DNA of 20,265 nucleotides from a virus, in IMG/VR virus record IMGVR_UViG_3300020438_000365, positions 1 to 20,265 of that record; one strand, given 5' to 3'. Below the pieces are notes generated by a model. It was not told the origin of the DNA. It did no database searches and saw only the letters and a list, made by a program, of their open reading frames with translations. Below, one piece after another: positions 7,354 to 13,435 of the stretch. Each line of letters opens with the position of its first letter. Within the stretch, counting starts at the first letter, position 1. The position numbers and the translations under genes are program-made.

Positions 7354-7803
7354 ATGGCAGACAAGAAAATTACAGCCCTAGATAACCTAGGCACATCATT
7401 GGCAGTAGAGGATTTATTTCATATTGTTGATGACCCTTCAAATACACCAATTAATAAAAAGGTAACAGCGAAAGATGTTTTTAATAACATCCCAACTTTT
7501 ATCGGATTGACATCAACTAGTGAAGCATTAACTTCTACTAGTACAGCGATTAACACAACATCAGCAATTACAGAAGTAGACCAATCTGGCGGTGCAACAG
7601 CACTTTCAATGGCAGATGGTACTAACGGAATGATTAAAACAATTATTGCAGTAGGTACTGGTGGTAACGCCATCACTATTACACCAGATAATTTAAGAGG
7701 ATATTCAACTATCTCTTTAGATGGTGAAGGTGAAACGGTAACTTGTTTATTTAAAAATTCTAAATGGAATGTAATTGCACATAATGGTGCTACACTCGCA
7801 TAA
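7354..7803 (+). CDS. Probable virion structural protein
   Basis: A 149-residue protein with TAGGAG upstream and its own late promoter. The N terminus MADKKITALDNLG, then AVEDLFHIVDDPSNTPINKK and VTAKDVF, is a pattern I recall from phage tail-fibre and particle proteins, in which short beta elements hold trimers together. The C-terminal half (residues about 75-149) is beta-rich: GGATALSMADGTNGMIKTII, then repeated strands ending WNVIAHNGATLA, resembling the end of tail-fibre or head-fibre domains. No cysteines, no signal peptide and no membrane segment are seen. Promoter, leader and context support an abundant late product. Whether it is a head fibre, decoration or tail-fibre attachment protein cannot be decided here. 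Confidence 0.75.
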   Translation: MADKKITALDNLGTSLAVEDLFHIVDDPSNTPINKKVTAKDVFNNIPTFIGLTSTSEALTSTSTAINTTSAITEVDQSGGATALSMADGTNGMIKTIIAVGTGGNAITITPDNLRGYSTISLDGEGETVTCLFKNSKWNVIAHNGATLA

Positions 7804-7830
7804 TATTAATTAATTTGAGGAGAAATAATT

Positions 7831-8073
7831 ATGGCTATATCACTTGGCGTAGTTGAGAAAGAATATAATCAACTATTTAAAGAAAGAGAAACACTAACTG
7901 AAAGTGTTAACAAACTAGAGAATGAACTAGCAAGTACAAAGTCTCGTTTAAATGCTTTGCACGGTGCAGTACAAGTACTAGAAAAGTTAATGCGAAAAGC
8001 AGATAGCGATTTGACATTAAGAGAAGCAGAAAAAGAGTTAACACCCGCTGTAGAGGAACAACCAAATGGATAA
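7831..8073 (+). CDS. Small coiled-coil protein
   Basis: An 80-residue protein with TGAGGAGA upstream. Residues about 10-60 form one long heptad-patterned helix (KEYNQLFKERETLTESVNKL continuing to LMRKADSDL), followed by a short acidic/proline tail. There is no transmembrane segment. It lies 27 bases after the structural gene above, likely in the same late transcript, and its last 8 bases overlap the start of the next small ORF. Similar coiled-coil proteins are common in phage structural regions. I do not recognise a family; a chaperone, scaffold or particle component are all possible. Confidence 0.7.
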   Translation: MAISLGVVEKEYNQLFKERETLTESVNKLENELASTKSRLNALHGAVQVLEKLMRKADSDLTLREAEKELTPAVEEQPNG

Positions 8074-8215
8074 AATAACTGAAAAGTCAAATACTTTACA
8101 AGAGATTTTAACGGTTAACCCAAACGAGGTTAATACTGAAAATGACCTTAATGAATTTGAAGAAGATTTAGTACCTGGTACTAAAAAAGATAATAAAAAA
8201 GAAAAAGAGGAATAA
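8066..8215 (+). CDS. 49-residue acidic hypothetical protein
   Basis: The ATG at 8066 lies within the end of the upstream gene (8-base overlap) with GAGGAACAACC as ribosome site, and the stop directly abuts the ATG of the next gene at 8216. The 49 residues are strongly charged: an Asp/Glu-rich middle (NDLNEFEEDL) and a Lys/Glu-rich end. It fills a gap that would otherwise be 142 bases in an operon with almost no gaps, which supports it being real. No family is recognised. Confidence 0.6.
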   Translation: MDKITEKSNTLQEILTVNPNEVNTENDLNEFEEDLVPGTKKDNKKEKEE

Positions 8216-8638
8216 ATGAAAACTTTTAAAGAACACATAAAAGAAGACAAGATGGTCGGAACAGCTACATCAAATGCTGCTGAAGATAGTAATATCGGTA
8301 CAGCAAATTTGAAAGACCCTAATGTACTTAAAAGAGTTAACGCATTTGTTGGTTCGGTTGCAGATATGGAATATATCAAACCACAACAAGCAGTTGATTC
8401 ATTAAGAGAAAAGTTAATGAGAATTGGTTTAGACATTTCACCTATGAAATTAGAAGGTGACGCTGGAACGGTATCTGGTGAAGTAAAACAATTCGGTGGT
8501 ACATACGGTAAAACAACTGAAACGAAACCTGAAGATGTAGTAGTAGATAATGGTCCTGGTATTGATAACTTAAAATTAGAAGTTAAGTACGAAACATTGT
8601 CTAACGGTTCATCAAAGGTTTACGCTAAATTAAAATAG
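8216..8638 (+). CDS. Conserved phage protein with capsid-targeting-like N terminus
   Basis: A 140-residue protein starting directly after the preceding stop. Its first residues, MKTFKEHIKED, resemble the T4 capsid-targeting sequence of internal proteins (known form MKTYQEFIAE-A): 6 of 10 positions identical, with I-x-E at the T4 gp21 protease cleavage position. This suggests packaging inside the prohead and cleavage after residue 10. The remainder has a helical part (DPNVLKRVNAFVGSVADMEY and PQQAVDSLREKLMRIGLDIS) and a beta C terminus (GTVSGEVKQFGGTYG; LKLEVKYETLSNGSSKVYAK). I recall similar proteins in marine T4-like phages without function. The targeting role is inference from the N-terminal match. 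Confidence 0.75.
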   Translation: MKTFKEHIKEDKMVGTATSNAAEDSNIGTANLKDPNVLKRVNAFVGSVADMEYIKPQQAVDSLREKLMRIGLDISPMKLEGDAGTVSGEVKQFGGTYGKTTETKPEDVVVDNGPGIDNLKLEVKYETLSNGSSKVYAKLK

Positions 8639-8648
8639 GCGTAAGTTA

Positions 8649-9011
8649 ATGTTCAAACAGATAACCGATAAGAATTGGTTATTATATGCACAAAAGCATT
8701 ATGATAATCCGACATTTGAAACTGAAAAAGAATTTTGGGATGATATAAAGAGATTTAAATATCTCAAAAGATTGTTTCGGAAATATGAAACTACGAGCCT
8801 ATTAAAAATTAGGTTGGTAACAAATCATATTATCGTACTACAAAATGTTTTCGGTACGGATGCCTGTATAACTTTATTGTTATATAAAAATGATACGAAG
8901 TATTGGCCAATCCTAAAGTCTGTTTTTAAATACCTAAACTATTTGTATCCGTCGGAACTAAATGAACTGACAGAAGACGAATATGTTAAACAGGAGTTAG
9001 AGAAACTATAA
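8649..9011 (+). CDS. DUF7207-like conserved phage protein
   Basis: A 120-residue, mainly helical protein. Its segments ALKHY-type YAQKHYDNPTFETEKEFWDD, RFKYLKRLFRKYETTSLLKI, LVTNHIIVLQNVFGTDA and KYWPILKSVFKYLNYL match from memory a family widespread in T4-like marine phages and catalogued as DUF7207. Function is unknown. The stop shares one base with the next start (TAATG), so the two genes are translationally coupled. No membrane segment or signal peptide is apparent. The ribosome site is weak (GGCGTAAG). Confidence 0.8.
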   Translation: MFKQITDKNWLLYAQKHYDNPTFETEKEFWDDIKRFKYLKRLFRKYETTSLLKIRLVTNHIIVLQNVFGTDACITLLLYKNDTKYWPILKSVFKYLNYLYPSELNELTEDEYVKQELEKL

Positions 9012-9604
9012 TGGCAAGTAGAGCAGTAGATTTATTAATAGCTTATAGAGTAATTAAATTATTGGTTACTCCGTTTAAGAACCAAGCAGCGTTTAAAACA
9101 GGTATTATAGACGCAGATGGTAAAGTACTTAAACCATATAGACTATTAAAAACAGGTGCAGAAAAATCATCTTACACAATGCTACATAGATTTGTATTCA
9201 ACTTAAAAAGAATACTAGGTAGAGTAGGATTAGGTGGTAAGATAGGTTCATTTGCTGTTGCATTAGGTTTATTACTAAAAGAAGATAAAGAGTTTGCTTT
9301 AGACCAAGGTAAGAACATAGAGAGTACACTTGTTAAGATATTAAAAGAGAAGAACGAATTAGTTTATTCTATGTCTCTTAATGAAGAGTACTTTACAGAT
9401 TCAACTTTAAAAGTTGGAAGTTATCAATTAAAAGAAGAACTATTTACTGGCGAAGAATTTTTACCTAAAGGTACAGATGTCTTTACTTTAGAAGAACTTA
9501 CACCTGATTCCACGGTGTTAGGTTTAGATATATATAAGATGAAGTACGGTAAAGATATGCAAGAAATATATGTTCCTGGAGACTATTTAGATGAGCGAAG
9601 ATAA
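9011..9604 (+). CDS. Conserved marine-phage hypothetical protein
   Basis: A 197-residue protein coupled to the upstream gene through TAATG. The N-terminal half is basic and helical, with SRAVDLLIAYRVIKLLVTPF, then TGIIDADGKVLKP and SYTMLHRFVFNLKRILGRV, a stretch I recall as strongly conserved in T4-like marine phages. A Gly/Ala-rich helix (GSFAVALGLLLKED) follows and could be weakly membrane-associated. The C-terminal 80 residues contain short beta strands around GEEFLPKGTDVFTLEEL. Function is unknown. It overlaps the next gene by 14 bases. Confidence 0.75.
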   Translation: MASRAVDLLIAYRVIKLLVTPFKNQAAFKTGIIDADGKVLKPYRLLKTGAEKSSYTMLHRFVFNLKRILGRVGLGGKIGSFAVALGLLLKEDKEFALDQGKNIESTLVKILKEKNELVYSMSLNEEYFTDSTLKVGSYQLKEELFTGEEFLPKGTDVFTLEELTPDSTVLGLDIYKMKYGKDMQEIYVPGDYLDERR

Positions 9605-10181
9605 AAAATTAAAAGAATTTAAAGATGTATGGGAAGCTTGTTGGACAGGTTACAAACAAGTCGGCACTAAAAAGAAAGGTGACCGAGTTGTACCTAATTG
9701 TGTTCCAGAAGAAGCGCCTGCTAATGCAGTTGCACACGGTGGAGTATCTATGCCACCTGACGCTGTACAAGATAAGAAAAAAAAGAAAGATGTTCTAACT
9801 AGACTTGGTACAAAGATTAAAGAGAACAAAGATAACAATAACGCTGTACTGAATAGTGTATTAGACCAATTAGATAGACTAGATGTTATTGTAGACGAAT
9901 TAACATACGGTAAAAACGAACCAGAGTTTGTCGTAGGTGAACAAAAAAAATCAATTTTAGAAAAAGCAAAATTAACTGATAGTGCCTTTGGTAGTATCGG
10001 TCAAGGTTCTTATGGTTCACTTAACCCAATACCAAGTTTAGGAGATACTCCTCCAGTTAGTGCAACACGACCTAGCAGGAAGATTGGTTTACAAGCCAAC
10101 AAGGATCCTAGACACGGAATAAAACAAGATAAGAAAACAAAGAACTTAAAAATAGTTAAACGAGAGGATAACAATGAGTAG
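9591..10181 (+). CDS. Lysine-rich phage protein with CWxGYKQ...PNCVPEE motif
   Basis: A 196-residue protein overlapping the upstream gene by 14 bases. The N terminus has EACWTGYKQVGTKKKG followed by RVVPNCVPEE, a short two-cysteine module I recall as recurring in many marine T4-like phage proteins. Next come a lysine run (QDKKKKKDVLTRLG), a helix NAVLNSVLDQLDRLDVIVDE, a Gly/Ser/Pro-rich segment and a basic tail. It is disordered for much of its length and strongly positive. The two cysteines and basic residues suggest a small metal- or nucleic-acid-binding motif, which is unproven. No enzyme signature is present. Confidence 0.7.
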   Translation: MSEDKKLKEFKDVWEACWTGYKQVGTKKKGDRVVPNCVPEEAPANAVAHGGVSMPPDAVQDKKKKKDVLTRLGTKIKENKDNNNAVLNSVLDQLDRLDVIVDELTYGKNEPEFVVGEQKKSILEKAKLTDSAFGSIGQGSYGSLNPIPSLGDTPPVSATRPSRKIGLQANKDPRHGIKQDKKTKNLKIVKREDNNE

Positions 10182-10677
10182 TTTTAACGGATTATTAGAC
10201 GCAATATTTTTACCACCAAGAAACTGGGTATTAAATAAAGCGCTAAGGTTTAAATCAGATGATTTAGATAATACAGAAGTAGAAATGTTGAAAGAATGTA
10301 GCGTAGATGTTATTGATAATGGAAAAAATACAGCAACAATTACGGTACCAAAAAATTATATAACAGACCTTGCAAGTGTACCAAGAATATGTTGGGCATT
10401 TATTGCTCCATTTGATGTTGCAAGAGCAGCTGTAATACACGACATTTTATACGAAAAAATTAACGGTGCATTTAAAGAAGGTATCATATCTACAAAGAAA
10501 CAAAGAGAACTATATAGAAGTATAGCAGATAAGATATTCAGACAAGGTATGGAAAATTCAGAACCTTCAGTTCCTAAGTGGAAAATTAAATCTGCTTACT
10601 ATAGTGTGAGAATGTTTGGTCGTTGGGCAATCAACTCAAGCGCTCCACGAGGTGCAAAACCACAGGCGAAAAAATAA
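10174..10677 (+). CDS. DUF1353 family protein
   Basis: A 167-residue protein overlapping the previous gene by 8 bases. It shows the DUF1353 (PF07087) pattern: VPKNYITDLASVPRICWAFI, then AAVIHDILYEK, a helical insert, RSIADKIFRQGM, and a final AYYSVRMFGRWA. The family is widespread in tailed phages and prophages. Its biochemical function is not established; conserved TDLASVP and HD residues hint at a hydrolase-like or metal-binding fold. In many phages the gene lies near lysis or tail genes, and here it lies just before a run of membrane proteins. The C terminus is basic. Confidence 0.85.
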   Translation: MSSFNGLLDAIFLPPRNWVLNKALRFKSDDLDNTEVEMLKECSVDVIDNGKNTATITVPKNYITDLASVPRICWAFIAPFDVARAAVIHDILYEKINGAFKEGIISTKKQRELYRSIADKIFRQGMENSEPSVPKWKIKSAYYSVRMFGRWAINSSAPRGAKPQAKK

Positions 10678-10678
10678 T

Positions 10679-10948
10679 ATGTGGTTCTTTTTAATAAAAT
10701 CTGCTATGGGTGCCATAGTAGGACAATCTACTAATGCCTGGTTTAAGAAAACTAAAATGGGTATCTGGTTTTACAAGAAAGTAGATAAGTGTTATAGTTG
10801 GGCAGCCAAGAGATACGATTTAGATGTTCTTTCTAAAGAAGAGAAACTAATACAAAAGTTTCCTATGTTAGTAAAGAAAATTAATAAACTAGAAGATGAA
10901 ATAGCAAAAGTGAAAGTAGAACAAGTAAAATTAAGAGGTAAAAAATAA
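10679..10948 (+). CDS. Small basic protein with hydrophobic N terminus and C-terminal coiled coil
   Basis: An 89-residue protein. The frame could begin at TTG 10616 but ATG 10679 is preferred because it follows the previous stop by one base and removes an overlap of 62 bases. The N terminus MWFFLIKSAMGAIVGQSTNA is hydrophobic but short and could lie in or along a membrane. A basic/aromatic middle follows (MGIWFYKKVDKCYSWAAKRY), then a coiled coil (residues about 55-89, KKINKLEDEIAKVKVEQVKL). It has no recognisable family. The stop shares one base with the next ATG (TAATG). A membrane-associated role is possible given its neighbours. Confidence 0.65.
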   Translation: MWFFLIKSAMGAIVGQSTNAWFKKTKMGIWFYKKVDKCYSWAAKRYDLDVLSKEEKLIQKFPMLVKKINKLEDEIAKVKVEQVKLRGKK

Positions 10949-11055
10949 TGTTTTTAACAATAGGACTTATAGTTGGTTTTGTTTTAGGTTGGTATGTAAA
11001 CGAAAAGTTTGAAGACCTAGCAGAATTAACAAGTAAATTAAAATTCTGGAGATAA
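10948..11055 (+). CDS. 35-residue single-pass membrane peptide
   Basis: A short ORF translated by TAATG coupling from the upstream gene and ending 4 bases before the next ATG. The sequence is a clean N-terminal transmembrane helix, MFLTIGLIVGFVLGWYVNEK, followed by a charged tail ending KLKFWR. The exact fit between two genes, coupling signal and hydrophobic composition support it as a real gene. Similar tiny membrane ORFs occur in marine T4-like phages (from memory). The role is unknown; a small holin-like or accessory lysis peptide is one possibility, unproven. Confidence 0.65.
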   Translation: MFLTIGLIVGFVLGWYVNEKFEDLAELTSKLKFWR

Positions 11056-11059
11056 TAAT

Positions 11060-11533
11060 ATGATATTCGGTGGTGCAAAAATGATTATGGCAGGTATATT
11101 GATTGCAGGACTAGCCGGTGGTGCAGCTTATGTTTATAAGTTGAAAGCAGACAATGAGATATTGAAAGCAAATCAAATCAAGTTAGAAGAAGCAGTTAAC
11201 GACCAAAAGGCTGTAATCAAACAACAAAAAGAAGACTTTGGTAAAATACTAGAAGCGAACAAACAAATGAATGTTCTGGTGAGTGCCCTAAAGAAAGACT
11301 TAACCGACCTTGACAAAAGGTTTAATAAAAAACAACGAGACATTGGTAAACTTGCTGTAGAGAAAACAAAAGTAATAGAGAGAATAGTTAACAAAGGTAG
11401 TGCAAATGCTACTAGATGTATTGAAATCGCTATGGGTTCTCCTCTTACAGACAAGGAAATTAAAGCAACTAAAAAGAGTGAAATTAATTCTGAATGTCCA
11501 TCAATAGCGAATCCAAATTATGTACAATATTAA
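11060..11533 (+). CDS. Membrane-anchored coiled-coil protein, candidate inner-membrane spanin
   Basis: A 157-residue protein with TGGAGA upstream. Residues about 8-27 form a transmembrane helix (MIMAGILIAGLAGGAAYVYK), followed by roughly 90 residues of coiled coil (KLKADNEILKANQIKLEEAV to VEKTKVIERIV) and a tail with two cysteines (ATRCIEIAMG and SECPS). This N-in, periplasmic coiled-coil plan matches Rz-type i-spanins, which join inner and outer membranes in the last lysis step. The next gene overlaps by 14 bases and encodes a lipoprotein, the expected o-spanin partner arrangement. No endolysin or holin is recognised alongside, so the spanin assignment rests on architecture only. Confidence 0.6.
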   Translation: MIFGGAKMIMAGILIAGLAGGAAYVYKLKADNEILKANQIKLEEAVNDQKAVIKQQKEDFGKILEANKQMNVLVSALKKDLTDLDKRFNKKQRDIGKLAVEKTKVIERIVNKGSANATRCIEIAMGSPLTDKEIKATKKSEINSECPSIANPNYVQY

Positions 11534-11885
11534 AAATATACTTTTAGTTTTAATACTTGCAATCGCAGTTAGTGGTTGTTCTTCTGTTAAGAAGTTAGAC
11601 ATCTTTAAAACAGAAGTAGAAAGAGCAAAACTAAATTTAGATAAACCAACACCACCTGAACTAGAACAGATTAAGTGGATTATTATTACTTCTGAAAATG
11701 CAGAAGAAGTATTTAAGAAGTTAGAAGAAGCAGGTATAGACCCTGTGTTGTTTGGTTTAACAGACGCTGACTATCAACTCATTGCAAAGAACTTTGCTCA
11801 GATTAGAAATCATATGGTAAAGACTAATAGATTATTAGATGAGTATAAAAAATATTACGAACCTGAAGAGAAAAAAGATAAATAG
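11520..11885 (+). CDS. Lipoprotein, candidate outer-membrane spanin
   Basis: A 121-residue protein. The signal peptide MYNIKNILLVLILAIAVSGC ends in a lipobox (V17-S18-G19-C20), and Ser at +2 permits sorting to the outer membrane. The mature part starts with a helix, then a Pro-rich PTPPELEQIKW, EEVFKKLEEAGIDPVLFGLT, and a final charged helix DEYKKYYEPEEKKDK. It overlaps the upstream membrane coiled-coil gene by 14 bases, like overlapping spanin pairs. At about 100 mature residues it is longer than the smallest o-spanins (lambda Rz1) but within the range of o-spanins encoded by other phages. It could instead be an unrelated phage lipoprotein such as a superinfection or surface factor. Confidence 0.65.
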   Translation: MYNIKNILLVLILAIAVSGCSSVKKLDIFKTEVERAKLNLDKPTPPELEQIKWIIITSENAEEVFKKLEEAGIDPVLFGLTDADYQLIAKNFAQIRNHMVKTNRLLDEYKKYYEPEEKKDK

Positions 11886-11945
11886 TAGTATCTGAATTGA
11901 ATTGTACTTTATGACTATAAAACTTTAGCATAAGGTATAAGGACA

Positions 11946-12425
11946 TTGATAGACCCTATTTCTGCCATAGCAATGGCAACATCAGCATACAAAGCAGTAA
12001 CCAGAGCAGTCGCATTAGGCCAAGAAGCTGAACATACTTTCAAACAAATGGGAAAGTGGTATACTGCTGTAGCAGATATACGCAAAGCACAAGAACACAA
12101 TAAGAAACCTCCTATATTCAAAAAGTTATTTCAGGCAGGTTCTGTAGAAGAAGAATCTCTACAATTACTATTACACGAAAAGAAAATAATGGAACAAGAG
12201 AAAGAGTTGAGAACTCTTTTAAACTTCAGGTTTGGTCCTAATACCTGGAAAGAACTTACGGATATGCGTAGAAAGATAAGAGCTCAAAGAGAAAAGGAAA
12301 TCTATGCACAAAAGGAGTTGCAACGCAACATATTAGATGGTATCGCCATCACTTTACTAATACTTCTAGTCGCAGCCACAATAGGTGGTTTGATATGGTT
12401 AGCAATTAGTCAAGGAAAACTCTAG
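11946..12425 (+). CDS. Tail-anchored membrane protein with TTG start
   Basis: A 159-residue protein starting with TTG at 11946 behind ATAAGGACA, the same ribosome-site type used at 12533 and 13322. No ATG fits, and the N terminus IDPISAIAMATSAYKAV matches the IDP-type start I recall from related phage proteins, which supports the TTG. A long helical region (residues about 15-50, and 75-127 with repeated Lys/Glu/Gln and coiled-coil pattern) leads to a single C-terminal transmembrane helix, residues about 132-153, with a short tail SQGKL. Most of the protein would therefore be cytoplasmic or, in a virion, internal. Family function is unknown. A terminator follows within 10 bases. Confidence 0.7.
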   Translation: MIDPISAIAMATSAYKAVTRAVALGQEAEHTFKQMGKWYTAVADIRKAQEHNKKPPIFKKLFQAGSVEEESLQLLLHEKKIMEQEKELRTLLNFRFGPNTWKELTDMRRKIRAQREKEIYAQKELQRNILDGIAITLLILLVAATIGGLIWLAISQGKL

Positions 12426-12434
12426 TCAAATAAC

Positions 12435-12459
12435 TGACACCTCCCTGTGTCAAATTTTT
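12435..12459 (+). terminator. Probable rho-independent terminator
   Basis: TGACAC, loop CTCCCT, GTGTCA, then AATTTTT. The 6-base-pair stem is short and not very GC-rich, but the T-run and its place between the end of one gene and a new late promoter support it. Confidence 0.65.
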
Positions 12460-12493
12460 CCCACGAAAACAACCATTTAGAATGTGCCTTCTC

Positions 12494-12501
12494 TATAAAT
12501 A
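12494..12501 (+). promoter_or_regulatory. T4-type late promoter box
   Basis: Exact TATAAATA in a 107-base gap, 31 bases before the ATG at 12533 and 34 bases after the terminator. It should start the transcript for the exported-protein operon 12533-15985. Confidence 0.7.
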
Positions 12502-12532
12502 ATAATATAGAACATACTCAAGGACACACACA

Positions 12533-13312
12533 ATGGATAGATTATTTAATCTTTTTATAGTATGTTTCATTATGCTAGGACTCACTACAAGTCCTGTTTG
12601 GTCTGATACGACATCATCTGGAGCGACTACAAATACTCTCTCAAATTCTACGGGAAGTAATACTACAATCACAGGTGGATATTCACAGGAAGAAACAACT
12701 ACTTACCAAGATGGTTCGTCTAGTAATACCACAAGTACGACTAACGCAACCACAAACAACAACTCAAACATAAGAGACCAACAGAATACTGCCTCAGCGC
12801 CCTCTATGAGTGCTATGTCGCAAGATGTTTGCGTTATGGGTATGTCTGGTGGGTTACAATATCCTGGTATCGGATTATCACTTGGTGCTCATATAAGAGA
12901 CGAAAATTGTGAACGAATTAAATTAAGTAAAGTCTTAAATGACCTAGGTATGAAGGTCGCTGCTGTTTCTATATTGTGTCAGGATCCTAGAGTGTTTGAA
13001 GCAATGATACATTCCGGAACACCTTGCCCATATCAAGGTAAGATTGGTTCAGAAGCACAAGCACAATGGAACAAATACGATAAGTTAAGACCAGACTATG
13101 ATTTATATGTTGAGAAACTAAAAGTCATAGAGAACAAAGAAAAAGAATTAACAAAGACTAGTGAAAAAGACAAGTCTTTAAATTACCAATTAACTGAACA
13201 AACTGCTATCGCTAATGAGATAAGAAAAGAAAATAAGAAGTTAGACGCATACGCAGATAAACTTGAAAAGAAAGTTGAGAAACTTGAAAAGAAAGTAAAT
13301 AAATCAAAATAA
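12533..13312 (+). CDS. Exported four-cysteine protein with Ser/Thr/Asn-rich N terminus and coiled-coil C terminus
   Basis: A 259-residue protein. Residues 1-24 form a signal peptide (basic start, hydrophobic core LFIVCFIMLGL, V-W-S cleavage before D25). Residues 25-90 are almost entirely Ser, Thr, Asn and Gly. The core (98-170) has four Cys, C100, C126, C149 and C165, in a conserved-looking block: DVCVMGMSGGLQYPGIGLSL, NCERIKLSKVLNDLGMKVAA, CQDPRVFEAMIHSGTPCP. I recall this block in hypothetical proteins of other phages. Residues about 195-259 are a lysine-rich coiled coil. Two periplasmic disulfides are plausible. Signal peptides are unusual for phage virion proteins, so an envelope function is favoured. 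The ribosome site is AAGGACAC. Confidence 0.8.
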   Translation: MDRLFNLFIVCFIMLGLTTSPVWSDTTSSGATTNTLSNSTGSNTTITGGYSQEETTTYQDGSSSNTTSTTNATTNNNSNIRDQQNTASAPSMSAMSQDVCVMGMSGGLQYPGIGLSLGAHIRDENCERIKLSKVLNDLGMKVAAVSILCQDPRVFEAMIHSGTPCPYQGKIGSEAQAQWNKYDKLRPDYDLYVEKLKVIENKEKELTKTSEKDKSLNYQLTEQTAIANEIRKENKKLDAYADKLEKKVEKLEKKVNKSK

Positions 13313-13321
13313 GGACACACT

Positions 13322-13435
13322 ATGGAAACATTAATATGGTTAACAATTTATACAGGAGTAATAGTATATGCGTGGTTTAAATGTGATAAACTTGCTGACG
13401 ACCTTAATCCTTATAATTTCCGTAAACGAGATTAA
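13322..13435 (+). CDS. 37-residue membrane peptide overlapping the next gene
   Basis: The ATG follows ATAAGGACACACT, nearly identical to the start context at 12533, so initiation here is credible. The peptide METLIWLTIYTGVIVYAWFK (residues 1-20, a transmembrane helix) ends in a charged tail with one Cys. Its last 68 bases overlap, in another frame, the signal-peptide region of the gene at 13368, and it carries that gene's AGGAG ribosome site at 13352-13356. Either it is a real membrane peptide, or its translation mainly serves to couple the downstream gene. No family is recognised. Confidence 0.55.
   Translation: METLIWLTIYTGVIVYAWFKCDKLADDLNPYNFRKRD

Noticed and set aside
10616-10678. TTG-initiated extension of the 89-residue protein
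   Set aside because: Would overlap the DUF1353 gene by 62 bases without a ribosome site; ATG 10679 follows the stop cleanly.
11916-11923. TATAAAAC before the gene at 11946
   Set aside because: Resembles a late box but mismatches at the final positions, and it is only 30 bases before the TTG; not strong enough to call.
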